Shown here: positions 28,936 through 41,708 of the stretch, piece by piece | How positions within the stretch are numbered: the first letter of the stretch is position 1 | How the letters are laid out: the number at the start of each line of letters is the position of its first letter | Origin: Purshia tridentata | Taxonomy: Eukaryota; Streptophyta; Magnoliopsida; Rosales; Rosaceae | Assembly: GCA_003254885.1 (NCBI GenBank) | Contig: QANT01000396.1 | Coordinates: 38,140 to 102,139 of the forward strand | DNA length: 64,000 bases | Direction: 5' to 3' | Translations under genes and position numbers: made by a program | Notes under the pieces: generated by a model | The model's database searches: none | Told to the model about the DNA's origin: nothing | The model's input: only the letters and a program-made list of their open reading frames with translations

Positions 28936-30716
28936 CTTTAGCCCGATCCAAACTCAACGACGAGTCGTTTCCAACAAATATTCTCCGATCGGCTTCGTTC
29001 TTTCGTCTCCGCCCTTTTTTCTGTAAATGGTGGTGGTTGAAACGCTTCGTAGTACGGACGGTAGGAGCGAGAGGAAGTGTGCGTATTCAACGCCCGCTCA
29101 AACCTGTTTCCATTTTTCTTTTCTTTTTCCCTTTTGAAATTTCTTTTTGGAATGTTTTAATCTTTTCTTTGTTTACGTTTTTTTATTTGTTATAGACCGC
29201 GAATTTGGTTTCTTCGCTCTTAATTTACCGCGTATGTTTCTCAGCGCGCGTCTCTGCGCGTATGGTATGATGTGGCGGCTTTCTAGATGTGGTAATTGGT
29301 GAAGACCCAGCTGTTGGACTGTGATGTAACGCGCGAGGGGGAGCGTCAAGCGTGCCCTTGAATGTCAACTGCTTAGCGCCAAGGAGGACTGGCTCTCAGA
29401 AATTAACCATACCGTGTAGTGTTGTGGTTACTAAAGGCATTCATATGTAACGGACATTTAAATTTAAGAGGTAGAAATAATCGTCGTCGTGGCCTCGATG
29501 CGGTTAACTTAGATTTTTTGGGACTGAGGACAATTTTTAAAAATAAAATAAAATGGCCTAGATATACTCAGAATCCCATACATAAAGTACATATTTTTTT
29601 TCTTAAGTACATCTTTGAGTAATTATTTTTTATATTATATAGAATGGTTCAAACTGGTGGGTAGATAGAGATTTTGACCACAACTAATTAGGCCAACCAA
29701 TACACTTCGAGCAATGATTAGAGAATTTTTATACGTATGAATGAGAAACTTTTTTGTATTTACAAGTTAAATCCATTATTCTGAAATTATTTTTCTTTAC
29801 CTTTTCCACCTGAATTTTACAGGATTATCTTTTTTCCTTTATCAATCTCATGGCCTATCTAAACTATTATTTTACGTTTTCATTTGAAGTGAGAAAGGAT
29901 ATTGAAGGTTTCTCTTTATTATTTTTCAAAATAAAAAAAGTTATCAGTTTATTGAATTTATCTTTTTTGTTTTTATGTTCAGCTTATTGGAATGGGCCTA
30001 CCGTAAATTGCTAGGCCCAGACTTCTTTGTGTATAGTTTTGTTGGGCCTTAGACCCTTATTGTACCGAAACTATAAAAATTAATAACACACATTTATACT
30101 CAAGAAAAGTACTATCTTCAAACCTAATTAGCAAAGCAAAGTCTATATGGAGCAAAAATCACTCCACAAAACAGAGCTTCCCATGTCAATCGGTCAATGC
30201 CTTTGCACTGTAGTCAATTTATATAGAATCAAAGGATCTCTGAAAAACATTTTTTGCCCAGAATTACCAAAAACTGACATTACATAACTAGAAAAATGTT
30301 GCCAACCAAATTTATTTAACGTAGTTTCAGCTTAATCATAAATCAACGTTAAAATAACGTTTACAGAAGAGGTGATCAGCATCAGAAAATATAGAACAAG
30401 CAGCATTCTTTTACAAGAACAGCACTCATTTCCGGAGGTTATGTTTAGGTATTTATAAGGAGAAGAATGTGTAGCCTGCTATAGAGGATAGATGAAGTTA
30501 AAAAGTTCAATTTTCCAACAGACAAACAAATGGAGATTTTTAGTTACTAACTTAGACAGCCATCACAGCTCCATGCCTGATGTAGGAAATGAGAATAGGG
30601 TCTTCCACTTTTCTTTTTCTTTTTTTTTAACATAATGAAGTATACTTGTTGACAGCTACTGAAGGAGGAAGCATTGCCTTGATGCTTTTATTCTCAATTG
30701 AAGAAGATTTTGTAGG
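28936..30716. other. ALA3 promoter/leader and spacer to the bHLH gene
   Basis: 28936 to about 29100 and 29200-29400 are relatively GC-rich and probably hold the ALA3 leader and core promoter; I see no convincing TATA box. A cluster of TGGGCC motifs sits at 29993-30048. 30100-30716 probably includes the bHLH gene 3' UTR. No coding frame is supportable. Confidence 0.5.
29993..30078 (+). promoter_or_regulatory. Cluster of three TGGGCC (site II-like) motifs plus a TATA-like element
   Basis: TGGGCC at 29993-29998, GGCCCA at 30014-30019, TGGGCC at 30043-30048, and TATAAAA at about 30073-30079 on the plus strand. Site II motifs (TGGGCY) are bound by TCP factors in plant promoters. They lie over 1 kb from the ALA3 ATG, and no plus-strand coding gene follows, so the target is unknown. 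Confidence 0.35.
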
Positions 30717-33313
30717 CTATGTTGTTCTTTCAAAACCGCCACCAACCTGCATATGCAGCCACTCTGGTGAAGACCCGCGGCTATACTCCCTTGAAGGTTG
30801 TGTACCAAATGCCAATGCAGCAGTATCGAATGTTTGTTGACCAAACTGAAATGATAAATTGATCAGTTATGAGAATGAGTGTTCATAAAATAGAAAATTG
30901 AATATCCTCCTGCTAATCCGTTGTATTTTCATTTTTTGTTTCCTAACCTAACCCAAGCTTCACCTGTAACTTAGACCCCAATTAACACTGTGGTCTATCC
31001 ACACATGTTATGACTTATAAATTCCTATATTGATGGACAAATTCATCAATCCTAAACCAAAGAATATCCAAAAAAGATGTTTTTACCCAGGAAATTAACC
31101 ACCAACTACACGTTTCATTAGAGAAAGTTGGCCAAAGCATAAGTAGAAGGAGGGATACATGACTCTGAACAAGGTTCTGATGAAAGAGAATGGGAGTGTG
31201 GTCCAACAATGTTGACAGACCTTACCTAAACATGTACATCTGACTTCTCTCATTGAATTGGACAACGATGGACAACAAAATAGACGGACAACCTCACATA
31301 CAGTAAAGAAATACTCGGGGAACTTTGGTTGTCCTGTAGCTCAGAGTTTACACTGCCAATTTCCAAAGAGTTGTAATAAAAACAGAAGATTGATGATAAT
31401 ATGTACATGTTTAATCTCAGAAGTAGAAGTGCTTATACATGGCAAAATGAAGAAAGTTGCAAACTTGCAATAACAAACAAGAAGTAACTACCTATGATGT
31501 GGCATTCCAAGAGACAAAAACATAAGAGGACTATAAAAAAACTCTAACAACTATTCATAATGTACGGACTTACATCTTTAGAAGGAAACACCTCAATGCT
31601 GGGGTTCATTCGTGTATTAACTGCTTCAAGCTTCATTGACAGGAACTGCAACATCCCATTTGATAGGGTCAAATATAAGTTACAAGACGGAAAATTTATA
31701 GTAAAAATGAAGAAAGACCGTAATTTAAAAAGGATACATACCTCCACCTGACGCTGCAGTGATTGGATGTAATTAATTATCTCATCAAGGACCAGTGCTT
31801 TCCCAATAACCTGGATCAGATAACTTACCTTGATCAACAGTTTTCTACTATGTTAAACACAAACTGAAATTAAACCCAATACTACAGATGCATCATATCC
31901 AGATGTGATGTCTAACTCTGTTGCAGACTTGGTGATAAAATCATGAAAAAACAAAACTATTCGAACTTGATAAATTTTTGTTTGCACGCTACCTAACACA
32001 TTTGCATACACTTGGAATTGATAACTATATGAAATTTATTTAGAGGATGGCCATACCATACCTTATTACAACCAGGGACCAGATCTTGGAGAATTTTCAT
32101 CCTCTCGCTTATCTTTTCTCTTCTGGCCTGTCCACCACACAGTTCCAATCAGTATTTACCATTTATAGCTCTAGATACAAACGCCATAATTTATATTTAT
32201 CAATAAATCATGATGATGTATATAAAGAACATATTATGTTATAGGTGCTAGAATCATGCCTCTTTTCTTGAATTTTTGGCCATAATTATAAGATTGCTTG
32301 AAAGAACTTATTACAGGCTCTAAAGTATTGCTGCGTATACCTCGCCATCACCAGACCCCCCGTATTCATTTGGTTGGACAAAACTTTATAATTTAACATT
32401 ACAAGTATGTTAAGAGAATTGAAGTAATTTACTCTTTCTGCAAGACTGTGGCTATCAGTAGCTTGACCCCTTCTTGCTCGTACATGGATATAGTCCTGCT
32501 TAGGTGGATCGGGCGGCTGAGTATTTTGATCCACGGGCTTGCCCGAACTGGTTTCTTCCTCGGATTTGGACTCACGACTCTCATCTCTACATCTTGCCGA
32601 TGTTTTAAGCCGTTTCCCATCACAATCACTCTGCCAAAAATTTAGAGCAAAAATCATTTACATAAAGACCCTCACTTTTGCTTACAGATTAAATTAATTG
32701 CGTAAGAATTCACGCCCAGATCATTGCTCAATGCTCAGTCCCACTTTCTGTATTCTAGATGGCATTTGAATACAGAAAGAAACAGTCTTTCTCCAAATCA
32801 CAAATAGCAAGATTTAGAAAGTTTTACGAAAAGTACGTAGCAAACAGTAAATAGCAGATGTACAGTGCAGGAAATAGTATACAATTCACATCCAAACAGT
32901 AGTGACGAAATGATAAATAGAAACAAGCTCAAATTAGCAATTGAATTCCATTGAATGAAGGAATATACCTCGCCAATATTGCCACTGCTAGTAGGGAAGC
33001 CTTTAGGCGACTCGTCGCCCTCAGCATCACGTCGCTTCCTCGCGCCACCAGCACCACCACCGTGGTGGCCTCTGTGGTCCAAGCTCATCGGAATCGGGTC
33101 ACCGGCCAAGACCTCCCGAATGGCACCCGAAACGTCCCCGAACTGCGCGAAATTATGAGCGAAGTGGGGCCTCCGCAACCCCAACACTCCTCCGGAGTCT
33201 CCGACACTCGTACTCCCGCCGCTCATCGGGAACTGCCAGATCTCCGACAGATTAAACGACGTCACATTCGCGTTCGAGAACGAGCATTCATTGGCGACCG
33301 TAGGCGGATCCAT
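30717..33313 (-). CDS. BHLH79: bHLH transcription factor, bHLH79-type
   Basis: DNA-binding transcription factor of the BEE/CIB-like plant bHLH group. Exons: 32969-33313, 32433-32630, 32062-32127, 31742-31810, 31574-31645 and 30717-30845, all GT-AG, giving 292 residues. The basic region [18 protein letters not shown] carries His176, Glu180 and Arg184, the H-E-R triad needed for G-box (CACGTG) contact. The loop and helix 2 read [20 protein letters not shown] followed by [20 protein letters not shown]. The C-terminus [16 protein letters not shown] nearly copies Arabidopsis bHLH79, as does the MDPP start. An upstream in-frame ATG at 33406 would add 31 low-complexity residues (Asn-rich); 33313 is preferred by homology. 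Arabidopsis relatives act in hormone and growth signalling, but no specific role can be read from this sequence. Confidence 0.94.
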
Positions 33314-33798
33314 TTTCACACCACCACCGATCCGATTCAAGTTCGGATTTGGATTCGAATTCGAGTTATTCGCATTCGCAAATAAGAAGCTCACGAATAC
33401 CTCCAATGAACTCTACTCTGTAGCCTCTCCCGGATTCAAATAGTCGTTCAAAAGATACGGATACGAAGAGAGCTTCTTAATAAGTAGCTTTTAAGAAAAC
33501 GATCGCTTTTAAGTTAGAGATGAAAAGCGAGAGAGTAGCGCTTTTGAAGTTGAAGCTGCGTTTGCGTTTGTGTAATTTGGTGCGTGATCTCCTTGGACGG
33601 TGGAGGTTAGTGCGCACTGTGCCTACTGCGTACTGTGGGGGAGTTTTCTTTTCTTTTCTCTTTCCAAAACACACACTATTTTCATAGACAGCGACCTCGG
33701 GAGTCGCGAACCAAGTCACTTCCAGTGAGAGCTTTTCTCGGAGCCTCCAGCGTTTCGCTGTCCCTTTCTTTTCAGGCCCTGCCCTACCTTCTCTGTCA

Positions 33799-33803
<5 letters not shown>

Positions 33804-33838
<35 letters not shown>
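33804..33838. repeat. (CT)n microsatellite upstream of the bHLH gene
   Basis: About seventeen CT units, read as GA on the gene strand, about 490-525 bases upstream of the bHLH ATG. GA/CT tracts are common in plant core promoters and leaders. Confidence 0.9.
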
Positions 33839-33842
<4 letters not shown>

Positions 33843-36800
33843 ATGTACCTTTCTCTCACTTCTCCGCCGTCCGATTTTCATACATTTCGGTCAATGGCTT
33901 TGACGGTGGGGAAGAAGATACGTGTTTTTGGGCTGTGAAGGAATGGGGTCACGTTTTCGCTGGCTGGGCACAAAATACAAATTCAATGTACTCTCGTCCC
34001 ATTTCACGTCCTGGTTCGCGATATTTTTAAGGTTCATTAACGTATTACTATCATGTGATTTACTTGCTAAAAGCTGGGCTCGTGGGTTCCAATAATTAAA
34101 TGATTGTGATGATAATGATGTGTGTTAAAGGTCTAATTAAATATTATAGTTTTGACAAAGCACTGTTTTTAGATTTGCTTAGAGGAGACTAGGACTCATT
34201 TTGGAAACTTTGAGCATTCGGGGTCTTGAAATTTGTTGCCTAAAAAGTAATTGTGCTTATTTTGGATCTAGATTCTCTGTGTTATAATTATAGTTTATAT
34301 TATTGTATATAATCGTTTATTTGTTTGATTAAAGTTAAATAAATAAAATAGTTCATATTTTGTGTTATATATAAATTTAAATCATTTAAGTTTTTATGTA
34401 ATTAGTTTTTCTATATAATTAAATACTGAATCATAAATCTAAATGCTTAACACTTGAATCTAATCTAACATCAATTTGAATATAAACACAATATTAACAA
34501 CAAAAAATTAGCAGAAAATCGTATTAATTTGTTTTTTTTAACATATTTTAAAATAATTATGTAAAACACGCATGATTTTTCACTTGATTATTACGAATAA
34601 CATGTAACTTGTTTAGCTTGCTTTTTTTATAACCATGGTTATTAACTTATTATTATCAAATGGCCTCACATAGCACTTATTGATGATGATGAGCTTCAAA
34701 GTAGTTAGACACCGCAATTATTAACTTTCCACAAGTCTTCTTAAGTGCATTTATATATAAGTTGGGGAAAAAAAGCTCGCCTTGAGACTTCATTGCCATT
34801 TATCTCATTCCGCTAGTAATTCTATTCCAAAACAACTTTCACAGAGAATCATGACCGTACCCCTGGATTTTGGGAAAGAACCAGTACCACCGATTTCAGC
34901 ACTCACCAAAAGCTCCAAGCTGATAACTCCACGTGCAAAAATAGGTGCATGCCTGAAATATTGCGCATTGCTTTTTGGGCAACTTAAGATTCCCATTTCA
35001 TGCACATTTCTACGGCTTACTAAGTGTGCCTGTCTCTTGCACAAGTATAGGAAATATACAGAATTGGAGTATCTGCAGGACCACTTGGCGGTCTAAATTG
35101 TATTTCGCACGTGTTTGAAAAACATCCTTAGCTACTAGATCGCTTTGGCTTACTCAGGTATGTGTCATATTAATAGAAGTTATAATTACATGTTAATTTG
35201 GCTCAAGTCGATCATATCACACATATATATGTATTATTTTTATAATATAATAGAGCCTTTCTATATTTTGTCAATTGATTTTTGAATAGTTGTTCTAATT
35301 TTTGGACAATAAACATGAAAAAAAAAGTAGTTGGATGAAGTTATTCAGTGTAAAGAGCCGGTTGTTTGGTACATGCCATACTCATTTGTCAAAGAGTGTG
35401 ATGGATATGACGAATGGTTTGATGAGCCAAATTAAAGTAGTCATGCCAAACTTTGCCACTTATAACATCAAATGTGGGTAGGCATACATAGTGAATAGAA
35501 AGGATATGCTGCTCTTGTTCAGGATAACACTTAAAAAAGCAACTCGTGCTGTTAATTAATCTCTATATTATCACTTACCGATTGTGATGGTGCTTCGCTC
35601 TGTTGTCATCTGTGTTCAATCCGATATAATATGCGATAGATATGGGTACCAGCAAAGCAAAGAAAGCTAGCTTGATATATAGCTAGCTTAGCTTAGCTTA
35701 GCTGTACCCCTTCTTTTAAAGATCGATGATGATACTCTGAGTTTAGGGCATGTGCAACAGTGCATGGCAGATTGCACTGTGCCACCTGGACAAATTTTTA
35801 GATGCATGGATGATAAAGTACGTACTGTTTGGTTGCTTTAGATGCATGTCGTTACAGTTGTATGGAGTTAATTGATATGCATTTTTGTTTATTTGTTATG
35901 TAGTATTTCCAAATTCCAATCTAGTCGATCTGTTCTGCTGAGAGCCTGCGATGGATGATTGATGATTTGTCCCTACATTATAATGGTTAATAAATAATTT
36001 ATTGATTCAAATAATAAGTAGTTGTCAGATAATTAAATCTACTTATTTTGTCACATATCATGAATTCATGATTCATGTATTTTGAAAATTTTTTTTTAAA
36101 AAAGGAGAAATTAATTCTGACAGCGTCTACTTAGCTGCACTTCATTAATATTTTGGACATTTACTAGTTAGGCATCACAGTTATAAATTTAGATCATATG
36201 AATGTGTGGTTCAGATTCTCCTTCCGAAAATACAAGAGAACATTAATAGGGCCTGAGTTGGCGATAGTTGGAGCCCATTGAAAAGCTAGGTAAGTGGCCC
36301 ACGACACTTGGCTGCACAGAACACGTGGCCCACTTCCCACTACATATGGAGCCTCCGAAACTAATAATTGGAAGTTGGAAGATTGGGATGCTTTGGTCCA
36401 TGAAACGTGCGTGTAGAGACTCTAGATTCTTCAATTATTATTTATCGAATGAAAGCTGTAAATCCTGGTTATTTGGAAGATAAAAGCAAATAGACCACTG
36501 CCAGACAGCCAAATTGAACAAGCAGATAGGGAACATATGTGATGGGCTTTTGAACCCTTCTGAACATGTTTCCATTATCTTTGCTACCTATTTGGACACC
36601 CATTTGACATGTGAATTGAATATATACTATACCAGCTGGAAGGCCATATGGCTTCAAAGCCGAGATGATAGGCATAAGCTTAAGTTTGGAGACTTGTTGC
36701 ATTCTCAGTTGTTACTGCTTGTTAGATTGCAGGAAATAAACTATCTGCTGTACTTGGTTTTGTTTTATTATTATAATTAAGGTGAAGACTTGTATATAAA

Positions 36801-37435
36801 TTGTTGGAGTCTTGGACATGTTGTTTTTTTCTGTATGAGGTGATATGCATGAGATGTATCTTTATCAACTCTCACTCATTTGAAGTCACTATACATCTCA
36901 TAATTTTTTTTATTTTTTATTTTTATTACAAGAAGGAGCTGAAGAGGATTTGAACCGGGATGTGTAGAGGAAGTTTTTATCTTCAGCTAACCCAAATTCG
37001 CCATCTCAAAAAATTTAATCACATAATAAACTATAAACGTATTATTCTTTTGAATTTATATGTTCCTTGTTACACATGGGATAAAGAAAAATACCTCTTA
37101 TTGATCATTTTAAGAAATAAGTTATTGATTGCATTTTTTTATTTCAATATATTTTAATATTACAAAATTTTTTGTTCGGATCATTTTGTTAAATTTCATT
37201 AATTTTTATAGCATAATTAAATCTTTACTTTCCTGGTATTTTATCATCTTCCTAATTAAAACTAATAATGTTCCAATAATTATTTTATTAAATGGCATGC
37301 CACTTGGTTTTAGTTGCACTTGTCATTTTCACATTTACTTATTCCATTTACAATTCTACAAATCATATATAGAACAATTTGGTATAATTAATCAATTGAA
37401 AATTACTTATTATATATTTGGATTTTCTTATAATG

Positions 37436-37450
37436 GGGCCCAAGGCCCAA
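37436..37450 (+). promoter_or_regulatory. Double GGCCCA (site II-like) motif upstream of the coiled-coil gene
   Basis: GGGGCCCAAGGCCCAAA: two GGCCCA motifs in tandem about 200 bases before the ATG at 37643. Such motifs are enriched in promoters of cell-proliferation genes bound by TCP factors. Confidence 0.5.
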
Positions 37451-37522
37451 AATGATAAAGGCAAAACTAGCCCATAGAGCCTGATTATTCGTTATATAAT
37501 TCGTTCAAATTACATATCAGTA

Positions 37523-37530
37523 GCGGGAAA
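37523..37530 (+). promoter_or_regulatory. E2F-type site
   Basis: GCGGGAAA (reverse complement TTTCCCGC) matches the E2F consensus TTTSSCGC exactly, about 113 bases upstream of the coiled-coil gene ATG. It suggests S-phase or cell-division expression. A single 8-mer can occur by chance. Confidence 0.5.
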
Positions 37531-37642
37531 GTCTAATATGCTATGGCAGTTTTGGCGATGAATAAAAGTTCATTTGGCAAAGGGGAGACCGAAAATTAAA
37601 ATTAAAAACTGAAAAGTGGCATTCACAAACAATTTGATAGGG

Positions 37643-40600
37643 ATGGGAAATTTCGGAGAGAAAATGGGGTTGCTTAAATTGTCGAAATTCAAGCTCCAGC
37701 TTCGAACTCTCATCACCGAAGTCCGAGAACTCAGAGTAAGATTTCTCATCGCCGTCACCACCACTACCTCTCTCTCTCTCTGATCGGTCTCTGTGAATAA
37801 ATTTTCAGGAAAAGGAACGCTCTGCCACCGAACAACTTCATCTTCTCATTCAGGTTTCCTTTGAAAATCAATTTAAGCTTTTGCTTTATAATAGCAGTTT
37901 ATTTCTGTGTAATCAATGAAGTGTTTGTTTGGACACAGAAACAAAAACAAACCGAGGAAGAATATGGCAGGAAGTTACAGGAAATGCAGGCCGAATTAGG
38001 TTCCTCCAATGAGCTGCGCCAAAAACTCGAAAGAGAGGTTCGTGAAATTACTGTAAACTCTTTGCGGCGACATGTTTGTCGAAAGGCTTGTTAGAGATCA
38101 CAGTGATTAGTGAATGTAATTTTAGTTGAGCTGTTTTTTCTTTTATCCAACTATTTTTATCAATTCTCGTTGTTTTAGGTCAGTTACCTTCAGAATGACA
38201 ATTCTTTGCTTGAGAACAAGCAAAAAGAGTTGAAGGGAACTATACATAGCCTACTTCAGTCGAGAGAAACTTTCGTCAATGCTTATGAGGTTTGTATGTG
38301 TGCCTAATTTTTCTCAATCCCATTTTTAATCATACATATTCACTGTTGTCATATTCATGTACAGGAATCCACTTGTGAAATGAAACGCTCAATTGAATGC
38401 AGAGATAGAAAGCTTGCTGTCCTATCTGAGAAGATAAAATCTCATCTTTTGCTATTTGATTCAATAGAAAAGGAGGCAATTTCCGTAAAGGAAGTTGTGG
38501 AGAATGTGCACCGCCTCGTGAGTGAAAAAGAGGAAATAGGCAAGCAGCTTTTTGAACTCTTACTGTCTGCTTATATTGACTTCAACATAAATCATTCATA
38601 AGTTCATTGAAGTTTATCAGATTCCTTTTTAACTTACTGCCTTATTCACAGTGGCCGGCGTAAAGAGCAAAATGGATACTGTTTCCACATTTGAGAAAGT
38701 ATTTATTGGTAATTTCAAGGTCTTATTCACCTGTACTAATTCGTTTTCTTTGGACACTAATGTTATGTCTGACTTGTCGTTATCTAAGTCTATCTTGTTG
38801 ATTATTTAGGTAGTGATGCTTGTTGGTCTTTCCAAGGACATTAACTTAACTTGGGTTTGTCCAAATAGTTTGGTCATGTAACATCCTTGTATTTCATATG
38901 TCGGATGTTGTCACTTAAATTATTTTGTTGTTGAAACAAAAGTTTTGGATGTAATACTTAATACCACTACAATCTGAAACCATTAATTATTTACTGGAGC
39001 ATGAACTATTTTATGCAGAAAAGATCTGTGACCTGGAAAACGAACTTAAAAATTGTGAAGATGTGACTCGGAGAAAGGATAAAGCCATCTCAGAACTAGA
39101 AGCACAGCTGGAGGCGGCAAAAATTAGTAATAACAGCCAGAAACAAGTAGAAGAGATATCCATACCAGCATTTTAGATTCATTTGTTTGATTGATTTCTA
39201 AAATATAACCTACTCTTTTAGCTGAAAATATTTCTAACCAAAGTCTTGTCTTAACCACCCTTACCTTCAGAAAATCATATCAGCAAAGGATGTGGTCATA
39301 CAGAATTTGATGTCAGAAAAACAGGTTTAGGTTTCAGATTATCTTTCAGTTTAACTTTAATTACTGACTTTGGATATTGAATTCTATACTTTACTTGAAA
39401 TGCTCCATATTCAGGCATTGCATTTTGAAGTTGGGAGTTTGGGGATCATCCTAAGGAAGATTCAAAACACAGTTAGAAGTATGAATGAAGAGGTAGAGAA
39501 AGTTTGATATTTTAATTTAGACTATTAAGTCTCTGCTTCGGAATTTTCCATCCAGCACCATAAGCAAATCATTCAACTGTAGACACATACTGTCTTGATG
39601 TGGTACCTATGTATGGACTTGAGACATCTACATTTTTCTTGCAAGTGATGGAAGGAGTATTCTACAATTTGATGGTTCCACATCTGGTCTAGAGTTTAGG
39701 TTTAACCTGCCATGTTATATATGAAGTTGGTTTGCATAGGATAATTTTCTTTAAGCAATTCTCTTGAATACCATATTTGTAATAGGTCAATCAAGTCAAT
39801 CTAGTCAGTCAATCAATGTTATATGTGATATTTGGTGTGACTTCTTAAGTTTTATGGTTTTGCCTCTTGTAATGCTTCTAGAACCTTCCCTCTATATCTT
39901 CCTGATGGATCTCCTATTGAAGATGCTCATTGCTTCCTTGTGGGAAATGTCTTTATATATATATGCCAGGATAAAAGCGTATTTTCCTCAATACTGGAAC
40001 ACCAAGAAGGATGCAATATGATTTTGACAAAGGAAGATAATAGGTAGAATTAGTACTGTTATCATCTGTGCATAAGTTGTATAGCACTTTCCAGATTTGA
40101 ACTAACCTGTTTTACTGACCTGTCAATGCTACAAGTCTGCAGCATGAAAATGGCACCTGGCATGTACAAACCTCATATGTATTGGAATGTAATATTAGCC
40201 TTCCTGTTAAATCTCCCAACAGGCATGCATGCATCATAGTTGTCATGCGTTTTTCAGAAACAGGAATTTTTATAGACTGATTGCAGAGATATTTTCTTTA
40301 TAGTTATTGGAACTGTTTATATTTTACGTCTATACATTGTTATTGACCTTTCAGGATTGAAGATGCAGTGAGAAACAACACAGAAAAATCTCAAGAAAAG
40401 GCTTCACCTGTATCTCAAAAGTCCAAGTCAACTGGCAACAACTTACAAGAGGAGAATAACTTCAACTCCTGTGTGTCAGAGGCAAGTGAATTTTACAGAT
40501 TGCAAATTGAGAAACTCATTAATTGGTTACTCTATATTGTTAAGTGTTCTTTGTCCTTACAACAATGCACCATTGGCAGTTTAACTGTTCTTCCCCACTG

Positions 40601-40931
40601 TCAGCCTCCTCAAAACCTCATTTGGGAACTACTTTTGTAAGTATTTCCGTAAATGATACAAAGGTATGAGGTATAATCACCTTTGTGCCACACTAGCCAG
40701 CTTTAACGAAGTTAGGCTGAAATCTGTTTTCTCAATAATGATACACGTGACGACTTAGTAATTTAGCTTTAATTGTTTTGATGCAGTAGCGACCAGCTCA
40801 AACTAGTTGGCTTGAATATTTAGCTAACCTAATGTACATTTTTCAATGTCCAGGATAACTGCACAACATCGATACACATAGATTCAGAGTGCTCAACAAC
40901 CCAATCCGAGGACTCACACATTCCAAATTAG
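37643..40931 (+). CDS. Coiled-coil protein of unknown function (twelve exons, two GC-AG introns)
   Basis: Exons: 37643-37735, 37809-37853, 37939-38037, 38179-38289, 38365-38539, 38652-38708, 39019-39146, 39271-39324, 39415-39492, 39970-40043, 40355-40481 and 40854-40931. They sum to 1119 bases, 372 residues in one frame. Nearly the whole protein is charged heptad-like sequence (e.g. KLQEMQAELGSSNELRQKLE, LSEKIKSHLLLFDSIEKEA, ISELEAQLEAAKI), so a long rod-like coiled coil is expected. The C-terminal ~70 residues are Ser/Asn-rich and acidic. I recall similar uncharacterised plant proteins but no assigned function. Donors after 38539 and 40481 are GC, not GT. The exon 7 end (39146) is the least certain border. 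ATG 37643 and 37664 are both possible. The promoter carries an E2F-type site, hinting at a cell-cycle role; that is inference only. Confidence 0.85.
38540..38541 (+). other. GC splice donor, coiled-coil gene intron 5
   Basis: Exon 5 ends GAAATAG and continues GCAAGC. Joining to the AG at 38650-38651 gives SEKEEI-VAGVKSKMD in frame. No GT donor before the in-frame stop near 38600 gives an open join to exon 6. Confidence 0.8.
40482..40483 (+). other. GC splice donor, coiled-coil gene intron 11
   Basis: The junction GAG|GCAAGT matches the strong GC-AG donor consensus exactly. Joined to the acceptor at 40852-40853 it gives CVSE-DNCTTSIH and a short acidic end. Without splicing the frame stays open to 40640 and encodes a different hydrophobic tail. 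Confidence 0.75.
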
Positions 40932-41708
40932 GTTCGTGTATAGTACCTTTTAGATTTCTTGAAGAAATTAAATCTTAAATTTTACAATCATAAGTAGGAG
41001 GGTGCAAAGGGACTACTACGAGTTGGCACCAGATAATTAAAGCCTGCAAAATGCATTACAATTGGTTGAACGCCTACCAACCACCAACACATTTTCTTCA
41101 GCAAATAGGTAAACTTTCTAACTGCCTGCCTTCTCGTCTTTAAAAAATGATGCCAATTTCATATTATGATTTGTGGATGTAAAATAGGTTGGGCTATGCT
41201 GACTTTTAGCCCACCCTGTTTAACTTTTGGGCAGACATTCCAATGCCAAGCCTGTGTTTTAAGTTTCTCTAGCGGCAAAAGCTTCAAATTTATACCCATG
41301 CAGTTTCTATGAGCTTAGGCTGACCTGAGCCGTGCTAAGCTAAACTTTTCTATACAATTCTGAATTCTATCCTTATTCCTTGCCCATGAATTTAATTTTG
41401 AACCTCCAGTAGTTTAGTTTTCCTTGGACAATAGACATAAATTAAGGATGTTGCAAAAAGTCAACCAGGTGAGTAAGTTCATTAGGAAACCTGACAACAA
41501 AGTAAAAATTTTACAGGAGAAGCAAAGCATCCATTCAGAAACTTTTCTTTAATTATGAGAAGGTCCTCCACCTAAATCACATGACTGATTTTTTGTTTTT
41601 TCGCTTTAAGAATAGAAGAAACACCATAAATGTGGTCAAGTGCCGGATACGTGTCAATTTATCATAAAAATTTAATAGATCTCATCTCAAAGGTCAATCG
41701 AAAACAGT

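Larger units (their letters stand above)
33314..37642. other. Intergenic between divergent bHLH and coiled-coil genes
   Basis: 33314 to about 33850 looks like the bHLH leader and core promoter, with a (CT)n run at 33804-33838 (GA on the gene strand). 34000-37400 is AT-rich. Frames at 34782-35096 and around 36240-36780 are open on both strands but match nothing I recognise. The right end carries TGGGCC-type and E2F-type motifs in front of the coiled-coil gene. Confidence 0.5.

Noticed and set aside
34782-35096. 104-codon plus-strand frame overlapped by a 79-codon minus-strand frame (34805-35044)
   Set aside because: Neither matches a family I know, neither has a promoter or splice context, and the sequence has no coding-like conservation I can see.
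36243-36780. Several open frames on both strands
   Set aside because: Short, overlapping on both strands and not recognisable; most likely chance in moderately AT-rich DNA.
36940-36966. GATTTGAACCGGGA, resembling a tRNA T-arm or an annotation-prone repeat
   Set aside because: No acceptor stem, anticodon arm or D-arm could be paired around it.
39147-39178. Continuation of coiled-coil exon 7 to a stop at 39176 as the true protein end
   Set aside because: Downstream exons continue in phase with the same heptad character to a complete end at 40931, so splicing at 39146 is more likely, though this donor is the weakest call in the gene.
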